Below, one piece after another: positions 1 to 8,310 of a DNA stretch of 64,000 nt (positions are counted from its first letter, which is position 1; each line of letters begins with the position of its first letter). This DNA is from Actinomycetota bacterium (GTDB lineage: Bacteria; Actinomycetota; Actinomycetes; Nanopelagicales; Nanopelagicaceae). The position numbers were made by a program, and so were the translations under genes. A model generated the notes under the pieces. The model did not search any database. It was not told the DNA's origin and saw nothing but the letters and a program-made list of their open reading frames with translations. The stretch lies in assembly GCA_026392935.1 (NCBI GenBank), contig JAPLBE010000012.1:51261-115260 (forward strand), in the 5' to 3' direction.

Positions 1-820
1 TATGCGGTTCTCGGCAATGTGACGTTGTGAATATCTTCATCCGTGTTAAAAGTAGCTTTTGAATTTCAATAAATGTGTCTAGGCTTGTTAACTGGAAAGT
101 AAGTAACGGCAAAATCATCTCGTATAAAGTTCTTGCATTTCTAATCTCTCCGGAATGAAACAATTCATTTATCTGAACAAAAATTCCCGGAAGACTGCAA
201 CCGGGCATAAATCCATCGATTCCAGAAGTTAACTCTTCCATGAGATGAATTGCACCGTATCCAGAAATAATCTGGAAGCCCAAAGGCTTAAGTAGCTTGG
301 CCTTATCGCCAATAGGTGGTGACTCAAGTTTGATGTGATTAACATTTGGTTGCTCATTGATAATGCGCGAAAGAAGTGAAACCGGAAGCGGGACTCCAGT
401 CCAAGCTGGCGCATCTTGAATTATCACCGGAATAGTTACTGCCGAACCAACCGCCTTGAAATAAGAAAGAACATTTGCCTCATCGGGTTTTACGAACGTA
501 GGCGGATAGAGCATCAGTGCACTTGCTCCCAGTTTTTCAGCCTCGATACTTCTTGCGACAGCGGCCTGAGTGCCACTGTGCTCGGTTCCGACAATTACAG
601 GAACCCTAGAATCCACGGCAGAAATAACTTTTTTAAGGATTGTAATCCGCTCGATGTCATTAAGTTTGTAGAGTTCACTTGCGAGCCCGAAAATCACTAC
701 ACCGTCTGCTTTACTTGTGATGCAATGCTCAACAAGCCGTGGAATCGAATCTAGATCGATGCTTCCATCGTTCATAAACGGAACAGCAAGTACAGGCAGA
801 ACTCCATTAATCTCACGCAT
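1..820 (-). CDS. DHDPS/N-acetylneuraminate lyase family protein (C-terminus off the window)
   Basis: Reading leftward from an ATG at 820 gives a continuous frame to the window edge that begins MREINGVLPVLAVPF and matches class I aldolases of the DapA/NanA family (TIM barrel, Schiff-base lysine). The lysine is visible in NHIKLESPP and a GYGA segment follows. At the place where DHDPS has the catalytic tyrosine in the YNxPxRTG motif, this protein reads IIQDAPAWTG, so Tyr is replaced by Gln. The start overlaps the stop of the upstream dehydrogenase by 8 nt, which argues for one operon with that gene and the 2-hydroxyacid dehydrogenase. A role as a 2-keto-3-deoxy sugar acid aldolase or dehydratase fits the neighbours, but the substrate is inference; lysine biosynthesis is unlikely because of the Tyr change and the context. 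Confidence 0.85.
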   Translation of the reverse strand, partial: MREINGVLPVLAVPFMNDGSIDLDSIPRLVEHCITSKADGVVIFGLASELYKLNDIERITILKKVISAVDSRVPVIVGTEHSGTQAAVARSIEAEKLGASALMLYPPTFVKPDEANVLSYFKAVGSAVTIPVIIQDAPAWTGVPLPVSLLSRIINEQPNVNHIKLESPPIGDKAKLLKPLGFQIISGYGAIHLMEELTSGIDGFMPGCSLPGIFVQINELFHSGEIRNARTLYEMILPLLTFQLTSLDTFIEIQKLLLTRMKIFTTSHCREPH

Positions 821-1832
821 CTTGAGATATCACAATCCTGTTGTATTCAAAGCTACCTTGCAGTAACTTTTCAAATATCGCTGGAGCATCCTGCATTGGA
901 ACTACGTCAGAAATAAATGGCGCAACTAATTGTGAATTGATTCCTAACCATGTGGCAGTCTCTGAGAATTCGTTGTTTGTGTAGCAGTAGCTGCCTAATA
1001 CGCTCCGTTCATCAGCACTAACTTCATAGCTAGGAATGGAGAGATCAGGGGCATCCATACCTACTAGAACTATCCGAGCCGCAACGTTTGAATGTGTGAA
1101 TGCATCTCTGAAGCTATGAGCGTTTCCAACAGCATCGAAGACAACTGTTGGCTTGTCTTTACTTCTATAGTGATCTTCTAAATCAGCCGGTGAAATACTT
1201 GTGAATCCAAACTTTGAAATGTATTCCCGCTTCGATTCTGAAGGTTCACTGATTAGAAAGTCATTCACTCCAGTTCTAGCACAAGCAAATCCAATCGCCT
1301 GGCCAATGGGGCCACCACCAATAATCAAAACCCTATCTTTTTGAGTGACTTCTGCCCGAATTACCGCGTGGTAACCGACAGATAGAGGTTCAACAGCCGT
1401 AGCAAGTGTTGGTGAGATCTCATCACTAACAAAGGCTAAATTACGAATAGGTACAATTACGTACTGAGCGAATGCTCCATCAACGCCTTTTGTGACACCA
1501 AGAACTTTTCTCGACGGACATAAATATTCCTTGCCACCTAAACAAAGTGCGCATTCGTGACAAGCAATGACTGGATTAATAACAACCCTTTTCCCGACCA
1601 AATCAGAGCTAGTGCCATCCGAGACTTTTTCAACGATTCCGCACGTTTCGTGACCCATAACTTGATCAGGAAATCTACGTCCCGTTGAGCCATTTGCACC
1701 GTGAATGTCTGAACCACAAATAGCCGTGGCAAGAATCTTGATAATTGCATTTGTTCCAGTTAGCTCTGCGAGAGCGCGTTCCTTTACTTCAAATTCATTA
1801 AAACGTGTAAGTACTAAACTTTGGTGGCTCAT
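813..1832 (-). CDS. zinc-dependent medium-chain dehydrogenase (sorbitol/threonine dehydrogenase-like)
   Basis: MDR-superfamily alcohol/polyol dehydrogenase of about 339 residues. Seen: catalytic zinc Cys in TAICGSDIHG, the GHE motif in GHETCG, four structural-zinc cysteines in CHECALCLGGKEYLC, and the Rossmann glycine motif IIGGGPIGQ. The family oxidises a secondary alcohol of a sugar, polyol or sugar acid with NAD(P). I chose the ATG at 1832, which leaves 4 nt after the upstream stop; an ATG at 1871 in the same frame would overlap the upstream gene by 35 nt and add 13 unlikely residues. It sits between a 2-hydroxyacid dehydrogenase and a DHDPS-family lyase, so it probably acts on an intermediate of the imported sugar. 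Substrate unknown. Confidence 0.9.
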   Translation of the reverse strand: MSHQSLVLTRFNEFEVKERALAELTGTNAIIKILATAICGSDIHGANGSTGRRFPDQVMGHETCGIVEKVSDGTSSDLVGKRVVINPVIACHECALCLGGKEYLCPSRKVLGVTKGVDGAFAQYVIVPIRNLAFVSDEISPTLATAVEPLSVGYHAVIRAEVTQKDRVLIIGGGPIGQAIGFACARTGVNDFLISEPSESKREYISKFGFTSISPADLEDHYRSKDKPTVVFDAVGNAHSFRDAFTHSNVAARIVLVGMDAPDLSIPSYEVSADERSVLGSYCYTNNEFSETATWLGINSQLVAPFISDVVPMQDAPAIFEKLLQGSFEYNRIVISQDA

Positions 1833-1836
1833 AATT

Positions 1837-2766
1837 CTATTTTGCAGAATCCTTGTAGAAGTTAATGACATTCATTACTGTCTCTTTTCGCAATTCAGGT
1901 AAAGCTTGAATTGAGCACCAGGATGAGTGAGGTGTTAATAGTGCATTAGGTGAAGAACGTAAAATGTCGTCCATCGGGAGCGGCTCCACTTCATAAACAT
2001 CTAAACCGGCACCTGCTAAAGCTCCACTCTTGAGTGCCTTATCAACTGCCGACGGGTCAATTAATCCACCTCTACTCGTATTAATCAATATTGGTTTCTT
2101 GGTTGTAGAGGCCAAAAAAGCATCATTAATTAAATGCTTATTTTCTGAAGTTAACGGGCAGTGGAGAGAGATGAGATCTGACTCTGAAGCTATCTGGGCA
2201 AGTTCAACACTCTCAAAACCATGACTTTTTGTATAAGGATCGTAGGCAATAACTCTCGCACCAAAAGCGCTGAAATACTTTCCGACTAAAGACCCAATGC
2301 GCCCTGTTCCAACTAAGCCGATAGTTGATTCTGAAACTTTTTTTATTGAACTCGCGTGTGAAGCTGCAGCCCACTTGCCCGAACGCATCTCTGCATCCAG
2401 TTGAGGCAACTTGCGCCAAAGCGCTAAACCGAGGGAAATTGCGTGCGTAGCAACCTCTTCGGTGCAATAGTGAGGCACATTCTTTACTGGTATCCCCGCC
2501 TTTGCTGCGGCGTCTAGGTCAATCATGTCCATGCCTATACCTATGCGTGAAATTATCTTGACATTACCCATAAGTGAAATAGCCTTGGATTTAACAGGAG
2601 CCCACTGGACAATCACGGCATCAGGATTGAAGTCAGATAACGATTTGATAACGTCGTCTTCGTTTTTACACTGCGCAATTAGTACTTCAGCATTTAAATG
2701 TTTTTTCAATAATTCAATTTCCAGCGCTCCGTCGCCTAAATCATTATCAGTAAATAACACTCTCAT
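1837..2766 (-). CDS. D-isomer-specific 2-hydroxyacid dehydrogenase
   Basis: NAD-dependent 2-hydroxyacid dehydrogenase family (SerA/hydroxypyruvate reductase type), 309 residues. Seen: dinucleotide fold GLVGTGRIGSLVG near residue 150, RGGLIDPSAV with the substrate-binding region, and a catalytic His in LTPHSSW near the C-terminus. It lacks the C-terminal ACT/ASB domains of biosynthetic phosphoglycerate dehydrogenases, so a catabolic role is likelier. An AGGAG-type ribosome site lies just before the ATG. It is the first gene of the leftward operon and is divergent from the sugar importer, with which it shares a 137-bp control region. Specific substrate not recognisable from sequence. Confidence 0.9.
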   Translation of the reverse strand: MRVLFTDNDLGDGALEIELLKKHLNAEVLIAQCKNEDDVIKSLSDFNPDAVIVQWAPVKSKAISLMGNVKIISRIGIGMDMIDLDAAAKAGIPVKNVPHYCTEEVATHAISLGLALWRKLPQLDAEMRSGKWAAASHASSIKKVSESTIGLVGTGRIGSLVGKYFSAFGARVIAYDPYTKSHGFESVELAQIASESDLISLHCPLTSENKHLINDAFLASTTKKPILINTSRGGLIDPSAVDKALKSGALAGAGLDVYEVEPLPMDDILRSSPNALLTPHSSWCSIQALPELRKETVMNVINFYKDSAK

Positions 2767-2777
2767 AACTTAACTCC

Positions 2778-2787
2778 TCTGACAAGT
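2778..2787. promoter_or_regulatory. possible operator half-site
   Basis: The sequence TCTGACAAGT just upstream of the 2-hydroxyacid dehydrogenase repeats the half-site TCTGACAA of the palindrome found at 15531-15543. Only a half-site match; low weight on its own. Confidence 0.25.
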
Positions 2788-2852
2788 AGGTAATTTGCTC
2801 AAAATAAATCTAGCACTTTTCCCATAAAAGAAAAGATTTTTCTTTTATATCC

Positions 2853-2881
2853 TTGACAACTGTCATACAAGTGAGTTTTCT
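2853..2881 (+). promoter_or_regulatory. importer promoter with embedded operator-like palindrome
   Basis: A consensus -35 TTGACA (2853-2858) is followed after 17 nt by a weak -10 (TTTTCT, 2876-2881). Between them CTGTCATACAAG (2860-2871) is an imperfect palindrome of the TNGT-N3-ACNA type bound by FCD-domain GntR regulators. A similar, perfect palindrome overlaps the rhaI promoter. Binding by the GntR protein encoded at 7595-8281 is inferred. Confidence 0.45.
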
Positions 2882-2903
2882 AGTGCATTAAGTTCAGAAG
2901 AAA

Positions 2904-4439
2904 ATGGATCATCAAAGCGGATTGGGAGAAATTGTCATTAACGTTTTGGAGTGTAAGTCGTTATCGAAGTGGTACGGCGAAGCCGCTGTTCTGAAGAACG
3001 TTGACTTTAACCTTGCCCAAAATGAGATACACGCAATTGTTGGCGAGAATGGTGCTGGAAAAAGTACACTCGTAAAGATTATTTCTGGGCTAGTTCCCGT
3101 AGATGTCGGAACGATCAAGTTTGAAGATAGCGACCGGACTTTTGCACACATTCGTGAGATTCAAAACTCAGGAGTCGCACTTATTCATCAAGAGCCTAGA
3201 CTTTTTCCAGATTTATCTGTGCTAGAAAACGTGTGTGTTGATTACCAAGTTCGCGACGGTAAAAGCAAGCGATTTAACTGGAAGAAAGCTGAAGAAGAGA
3301 CAAAAGAGTTACTAGCTCAGCTCGGATGTTCATTTAGCGTGCACTCACCGGTCAAAGCGCTTTCTGTTGCAGATCAACAGATGGTTGATATGGTTTCAGC
3401 GCTTCGAAAGAAATTAAAGCTCTTGATTGTGGATGAACCAACTGCCTCGCTCACCCCTTCAGAGGTTGCACGATTGTTTGCAACGATTCGCAAGTTAAAC
3501 GCTAGCGGCGTCGCAATCATTTTTATCGGCCACCGGCTAGAAGAAGTTCTGGAGATATCTACTCGAATCACCGTGCTGAAAGATGGCGAAGTTGTTGCGG
3601 TTAAAAAGACTTCAGAGACCACTGAAGACGAGTTAATCAGGCTTATGGTGGGTCGAAATATTGCCGCCTCGAGCACAGATTCCAGATCTTCAAGCAAGGA
3701 AGTTTCACTGAAAGTCTCACATCTAGAGAGTCCAGGATTCGTAGCTGATGTTTCATTTGAGGTTAAGAAGGGTGAGATTCTTGGCATTGGAGGTCTCGTC
3801 GGTGCCGGTCGAAGTGAATTACTAGAAACTGTTTTTGGCCTACGTAAGAGAACTGCCGGTGAGGTTGTATCGAGCAATCACGGAAGCATTAAGACTGTTA
3901 AGCAGGCGATTTCAGCAAGAGTTGCCTTGGTGCCTGAAGACCGCGCGCACAATGGATTGTTTTTGAATCGTTCCATCGGCGAGAATCTAGTGATAACAAA
4001 TTTGAATCTGACATCCAAGGGCGGTAAACGTAATTTTGGAAAAGAGACACAGATTGCTAATGAACTTATTGAAAGATTCCGAGTAAAACTCTCCAGTGCA
4101 TCGCAGCTTGTCCGCGAACTGAGCGGTGGAAATCAACAGAAAGTCAGTTTAGCCAAGTGGTTAAAGCAAGAAGTTGAAATTCTGTTGATTGATGAGCCTT
4201 CTCGCGGAGTTGACGTAGGCTCAAAGTCTGAAATTCACCAATTCCTAAACAACTCAGCTAAAGATGGCATGGCTGTTGTAATGGTTAGTAGTGATATGCG
4301 TGAGCTCATCGAACTTTCGCATCGAATAATTGTCATGCGAAATGGTCGTATTGTGGGCGAACTTTCAGGATCGGAAATTTCTGAGGAATCAGTTCTGAGA
4401 TTAGCTTCCGGACTTGCAACTGCAGGAAAGGCGAATTAA
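2904..4439 (+). CDS. sugar ABC transporter ATP-binding protein (RbsA/MglA/RhaT family)
   Basis: Double-ATPase protein (511 residues) of the carbohydrate uptake 2 family, which powers import through two fused nucleotide-binding domains. Domain 1: Walker A GENGAGKSTL, a degenerate signature LSVADQQM and Walker B LLIVDEPTASLT. Domain 2: a degenerate Walker A GLVGAGRSE, as usual for this family, an intact signature LSGGNQQKVSLAKW and Walker B ILLIDEPSRGVD. The order ATPase-permease-permease-binding protein and the nearby rhamnose enzymes suggest L-rhamnose or a related deoxysugar as substrate, like rhizobial RhaT; this is inference. The ATG at 2904 is the longest start; a TTG at 2955 near the conserved ECKSLSKWYG start is possible. 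Confidence 0.93.
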   Translation: MDHQSGLGEIVINVLECKSLSKWYGEAAVLKNVDFNLAQNEIHAIVGENGAGKSTLVKIISGLVPVDVGTIKFEDSDRTFAHIREIQNSGVALIHQEPRLFPDLSVLENVCVDYQVRDGKSKRFNWKKAEEETKELLAQLGCSFSVHSPVKALSVADQQMVDMVSALRKKLKLLIVDEPTASLTPSEVARLFATIRKLNASGVAIIFIGHRLEEVLEISTRITVLKDGEVVAVKKTSETTEDELIRLMVGRNIAASSTDSRSSSKEVSLKVSHLESPGFVADVSFEVKKGEILGIGGLVGAGRSELLETVFGLRKRTAGEVVSSNHGSIKTVKQAISARVALVPEDRAHNGLFLNRSIGENLVITNLNLTSKGGKRNFGKETQIANELIERFRVKLSSASQLVRELSGGNQQKVSLAKWLKQEVEILLIDEPSRGVDVGSKSEIHQFLNNSAKDGMAVVMVSSDMRELIELSHRIIVMRNGRIVGELSGSEISEESVLRLASGLATAGKAN

Positions 4440-4441
4440 TC

Positions 4442-5458
4442 ATGGCTGTTCAACTTAATTCAAAAATCACCTATATTTTCAAGAAGCGCGAATTTGGAAT
4501 CTTTCTTTTTATTTTGGTACTTCTTGCTGTATTTGGCTCAATCGAACCACGCTTCTTCCGCTCCGATAATTTAAGCGCAATTTTGTCTTCAGTCGGAATC
4601 TTGATGGTCGTAGGTGCCGGGCAAACTCTTGTTATTGTTACTAGAAATATTGACTTAAGCGTCGGAAGTACTTTAGGCATGTCGGCGATGGTTATGGGAA
4701 TGGTCGCGAGAGAGAATCCTGATTTCCCAATTGTTGGACTTATTCTTGTTGCAATGCTAGTTGGTGGAATCTGCGGATTAATCAATGGGTATCTTGTCAG
4801 CTACGGAATGATTCCTTCAATTATCGCAACTCTTGGAACACTCGCAATCTTCCGAGGTGCAATCTTTCTAGTGTCAGATAACGTACAAATCGATCCAGAA
4901 GATGTTCCAAAGGACATTATTTCGCTAGCTACTACCTCACCGATTGGTATCCCTTGGCTTTTGATTTTCGCATTCCTATCGATAATCCTGGTTTGGTATA
5001 TCTCATCTCAAACTCTTCTTGGAAAGCGAATCTACGCAGTGGGAAGCAATCCGGAAGGTGCTGTCTCTCGTGGACTCTCATTTAACAAGATAACAATCCT
5101 GGTTTTTGTCTTTGTTGGAGTCCTGGCTGGACTTGGTGGCGTTCTCTACACGGCCCGTTACGCAACTATCAATCCGGCAGACGTTGCTCGCGGACTTGAG
5201 TTCGATGTCATCTCTGCCGTAGTAATTGGTGGAACGAATATATTTGGTGGCTCTGGAACTGCACTCGGAACTGCACTCGGCTGTGTTTTGATCGGAATCT
5301 TGTCCAACGGGTTAACTGTTGTAGGCGTATCTCCATTTTGGAAAGCATGTGCAACCGGCTTTTTAATTCTTGCTGCCGTTGCTATTGATAACTTGGTCCG
5401 AAAACGACAGGAACAAAACTTCTTACTAGCCATTAGAAATCAGAGGGTGACCAAGTGA
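4442..5458 (+). CDS. sugar ABC transporter permease (RbsC-like)
   Basis: Hydrophobic protein of 338 residues with about eight to ten membrane segments and the family motif region VIGGTNIFGGSGTALGT near the C-terminus. It forms half of the membrane channel of the importer. It starts 2 nt after the ATPase stop and its stop overlaps the next permease, so the four transporter genes are one operon. The LSVGSTLGMSAM region after a NID motif (RNIDLSVGS) is typical of RbsC-class permeases. Substrate not readable from sequence. Confidence 0.92.
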   Translation: MAVQLNSKITYIFKKREFGIFLFILVLLAVFGSIEPRFFRSDNLSAILSSVGILMVVGAGQTLVIVTRNIDLSVGSTLGMSAMVMGMVARENPDFPIVGLILVAMLVGGICGLINGYLVSYGMIPSIIATLGTLAIFRGAIFLVSDNVQIDPEDVPKDIISLATTSPIGIPWLLIFAFLSIILVWYISSQTLLGKRIYAVGSNPEGAVSRGLSFNKITILVFVFVGVLAGLGGVLYTARYATINPADVARGLEFDVISAVVIGGTNIFGGSGTALGTALGCVLIGILSNGLTVVGVSPFWKACATGFLILAAVAIDNLVRKRQEQNFLLAIRNQRVTK

Positions 5459-6474
5459 TGTCAAAATTAACTAATTCCCCGATTCGATTTAAGGTTCCTG
5501 GTTATTTGATAGGTCCGATTTTGATTCTGGTTGCTGCCATGATTTATGGCTCACTCGGATCAGAGTATTTCTTGCAACCAGCTTCAATCATCTTCAACAC
5601 CGGTCGTTATATAGAGATAGGACTTCTCGCCCTTGCTCTCACATTTGTGATTATCAATGGTGATATTGATCTATCCGTAGCCTCAACTCTTGCGGCAAGC
5701 GCTGGTGTGCTTGCGAAATTGTTTGCCAATGGGGTTCCAATTTTCTGGTGCTGTGTCGCTTCAATATTCACTGGATTCGTACTTGGTCTAATTAATGGAA
5801 TCATCGTTATCAAGTTTGGCCTACCAAGCTTGGTTGTAACTCTTGCGACTCTGGCACTTTATCGCGGCTTAACCCAGGTAATGCTTGGCGATGGCGTAGT
5901 TGCAAATTATCCAGAAAGCTTTGTGGGTTTTGATCAGAGATTACTTATTGGTGGAAACCCTGGCCTACCTGCGCCGCTTGCACTCTTTATTGTTGCTTCA
6001 ATTATTTTTTACTACGTCCTGCATCGCTCTAATTATGGACTTAAGAACATAATGTCAGGAAGTAATCCTTCTACTAGCAACTTCTCAGGAATTAGCGTTA
6101 ATAATGTCCGACTAGTTGCATTTGCATTGAGCGGAACTGTTGCAGGAATTTGTGCAGTAATGATTACATCTCGTTTAGGATCAACTATCTCTAACGTGGG
6201 ACTTGGCCTTGAGCTACTTGCAATCACCGCAGTGGTTCTTGGTGGAACAGATATCTTTGGAGGACGTGGAGCTGTTTCGGGCACTGTAGTTGCATTATTC
6301 GCAATTATGGCTGTTCGTGAAGCCCTGGTAATCCAAGATATAAATGGTCAAGTTCAAGATGCCGCAATCGGATTATTACTAATCCTTACTGTTCTGGTAC
6401 CGAGAATTCGATCATATTATGTTGATAAACGAAACAGAAAGAAGAGATTTAATGAGGCACAAGCAAAGGCCTAA
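5458..6474 (+). CDS. sugar ABC transporter permease (second, RhaQ/RbsC-like)
   Basis: Second RbsC-class permease, 338 residues, with the same NGDIDLSVAST motif and VLGGTDIFGGRGAVSGT as its neighbour, so the channel is a heterodimer. I chose the ATG at 5458, which overlaps the previous stop as TGATG; a GTG directly before it (5455) is an alternative. Paired non-identical permeases are the pattern of rhamnose (RhaPQ) and autoinducer-2 type importers. Confidence 0.92.
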   Translation: MSKLTNSPIRFKVPGYLIGPILILVAAMIYGSLGSEYFLQPASIIFNTGRYIEIGLLALALTFVIINGDIDLSVASTLAASAGVLAKLFANGVPIFWCCVASIFTGFVLGLINGIIVIKFGLPSLVVTLATLALYRGLTQVMLGDGVVANYPESFVGFDQRLLIGGNPGLPAPLALFIVASIIFYYVLHRSNYGLKNIMSGSNPSTSNFSGISVNNVRLVAFALSGTVAGICAVMITSRLGSTISNVGLGLELLAITAVVLGGTDIFGGRGAVSGTVVALFAIMAVREALVIQDINGQVQDAAIGLLLILTVLVPRIRSYYVDKRNRKKRFNEAQAKA

Positions 6475-6549
6475 CGGTTTTTGCAAAGTGAATCATTAAT
6501 CAATAGGGATGAAGTACATCTCTATTGGAACACGGAATGAGGCTAGAGA

Positions 6550-7572
6550 ATGAATAAAAAGCATAAAGCGCTAGTTCCAGTCTTGGGTATGTCACTCATC
6601 CTGACTGGAGTAAGCGCTTCAATCATGGCAACATCAGCATCAGCAGCTACTAAGTACAAGGTCACCTATATTCCTAAGAACCTAGGTAACCCTTATTTCG
6701 ACGCAATCGTTGGCGGATTCAAGAAAGCCGGCAAAGGATTGAACATGACCGTAAAGGTTGTAGCACCAGCTCAAGCAGGCGCTACAGATCAGATTCCATT
6801 TATTGAAGCTGCAATTCAGCAAAAAGTTGATGCAATTGCAATTTCTCCAAATGATGCAAACGCTCTATGTCCAACACTAAAGCGCGCAATGAAGCTTGGA
6901 ATTGTTGTACTCACAGTCAATGGTGATACAACTGCTTCATGTCGTCACGCATCAATCACGCCAGTTGATTTCAGCGTTCTAGGAAAGTACCTAGTTGACC
7001 AGACTGCCAGCGTTATTGATGGCAAGGGTGACTGGGCGTTCCTTTCTGCAACATCAACAGCTCCAGATCAGAATGCTTGGTTAGCAGGAGCTAAGACTTA
7101 CATCGACGGAGGCGGACAACCTGGCCTAAAGCTAGTTGATACCGTTTACGGCGACGATGCACCAGAGAAGAGTGCTACTGAAGCACAAGCACTTCTCGCT
7201 AAGTATCCAAACCTAAAGGCAATCAACGCACCAACAACTGTTGGTATCGCTGCTGCTGCACAAGTACTTTCAACTTCACCTCTTAAGGGTAAGGTTCAAG
7301 TAACTGGTCTTGGTACTCCAAACCAAATGCGTCAATACGTGAAAGATGGAACAGTTAAGTCATTCTCACTTTGGGATCCAGGTCTACAAGGTCAGATTGC
7401 TGCAAACCTAATTGTTAGCATCAAAGCTAAGAACCTAAAGCCAAAAGCTGGAGTTTCATTCTCAATTAAGGGTGTTGGTCCAGGAACATGGAAGATGGGC
7501 AAAGATGCAGGAATTATTGCGGGACCTCCGCAAGAATTTACTTCTGCAAACATCGATAAGTTCAACTTCTAA
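6550..7572 (+). CDS. sugar-binding protein of the ABC importer (RhaS/RbsB-like)
   Basis: Secreted solute-binding protein, 340 residues, periplasmic-binding-protein-like fold of the LacI/ribose type. An N-terminal signal peptide (basic NKKHK, hydrophobic core, cleavage about SASA|ATKYK) is clear; no lipobox cysteine is visible although this is a Gram-positive lineage. Mature start YKVTYIPKNLGNPYFDAI is the typical first strand and ligand-binding loop; ISPNDANALC and GLGTPNQMRQYVKDG are family segments. It ends the importer operon and precedes the regulator. Codon choice looks more uniform than in neighbours (many gca/aag), as expected for an abundant protein. Confidence 0.92.
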   Translation: MNKKHKALVPVLGMSLILTGVSASIMATSASAATKYKVTYIPKNLGNPYFDAIVGGFKKAGKGLNMTVKVVAPAQAGATDQIPFIEAAIQQKVDAIAISPNDANALCPTLKRAMKLGIVVLTVNGDTTASCRHASITPVDFSVLGKYLVDQTASVIDGKGDWAFLSATSTAPDQNAWLAGAKTYIDGGGQPGLKLVDTVYGDDAPEKSATEAQALLAKYPNLKAINAPTTVGIAAAAQVLSTSPLKGKVQVTGLGTPNQMRQYVKDGTVKSFSLWDPGLQGQIAANLIVSIKAKNLKPKAGVSFSIKGVGPGTWKMGKDAGIIAGPPQEFTSANIDKFNF

Positions 7573-7586
7573 AAAGTAAAGCGAAT

Positions 7587-7705
7587 AGCGCACAGTGTCA
7601 CTCAGAAAACTCAGCGATCAAATCGTTGAAGATATTCTTCAGCAACTTGGCTCAGGCCAACTTGGTGAAAGGTCTACCGTTCCTTCTGAGATGACACTGT
7701 GCGCT
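7587..7705 (+). promoter_or_regulatory. 14-bp inverted repeat spanning the regulator start codon
   Basis: AGCGCACAGTGTCA at 7587-7600 and its exact reverse complement TGACACTGTGCGCT at 7692-7705. The left arm contains the GTG start codon (7595-7597) of the GntR gene; the right arm lies about 100 nt inside the coding region. In mRNA the two arms could pair and hide the start codon. No clear Shine-Dalgarno site precedes this GTG. Confidence 0.5.
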
Positions 7706-8281
7706 ACTTACAATGTGACTCGCGGCGTAGTTCGCGAGGCGCTGAGAAGCTTGGATGCTAAAGGATTTATCAAAGTTAGCCAGGGCATGGGCACAACTAT
7801 TGCTCCTATGCACGAGTGGAACGTTTTAGACCCAATATGGGTAGCACTTAATTCGGATAGTTCCTATTTTGATGATTTACAAACAACTCGTGAGATGTTT
7901 GAACCTGAAATTGCGGCACTCGCAGCCCGAAATGCGACTCCAGAAAATTTGAAAGAACTCCAAGATATTCTTGAAGAACAGAAGCTGTGTATCGGAGATG
8001 AAACCGATCTTGCAAATATTGATATCGCTTGGCATGCCGCACTCTCGCGTGCAACACAAAATCCGATTTTAAATCAGTTGCATAATTCAATTGCCAATCT
8101 TGGAATTAAAGTTCGAATGGAAAACGCAAAACGTCCAAATGCAGTGGAGCACGCAACATACTGGCATGATGAAATTATGCGAGCGGTTGTCAATGGTGAC
8201 TCTGATTTGGCAAAGGCAGCGATGCGGATGCATTTGAGCCAAGTCCGAGCTGATCTTGAGATTGCGCTTCAAACAACCTAA
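7595..8281 (+). CDS. GntR-family regulator, FCD (FadR-type) domain
   Basis: Transcription regulator of 228 residues: winged helix-turn-helix in residues 1-70 (STVPSEMTLCATYNV, TRGVVREALRSLDAKGFI) and an all-helical FCD ligand/metal domain behind it. Candidate metal ligands are visible: Asp and His in NIDIAWHAAL, His in YWHDEI and His near MRMHLSQ. Start is GTG at 7595; the N-terminus LRKLSDQIVEDIL fits the family and no upstream extension is needed. It is 22 nt behind the binding-protein gene. Family members usually repress sugar-acid or sugar operons and are released by a pathway intermediate; the palindromes near 2860 and 15531 are plausible targets. Effector unknown. Confidence 0.92.
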   Translation: MSLRKLSDQIVEDILQQLGSGQLGERSTVPSEMTLCATYNVTRGVVREALRSLDAKGFIKVSQGMGTTIAPMHEWNVLDPIWVALNSDSSYFDDLQTTREMFEPEIAALAARNATPENLKELQDILEEQKLCIGDETDLANIDIAWHAALSRATQNPILNQLHNSIANLGIKVRMENAKRPNAVEHATYWHDEIMRAVVNGDSDLAKAAMRMHLSQVRADLEIALQTT

Positions 8282-8310
8282 GTAACTCAAGTAGAGACCA
8301 GGAGTAAAAA

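Noticed and set aside
416..754. 112-codon rightward frame opposite the DHDPS-family gene
   Set aside because: Composition is non-natural (Cys/Asn-rich), no ribosome site, and it is wholly antisense to a clear lyase gene.
2525..2773. 82-codon rightward frame over the 2-hydroxyacid dehydrogenase
   Set aside because: Fully antisense to a well-supported gene and without start signals.
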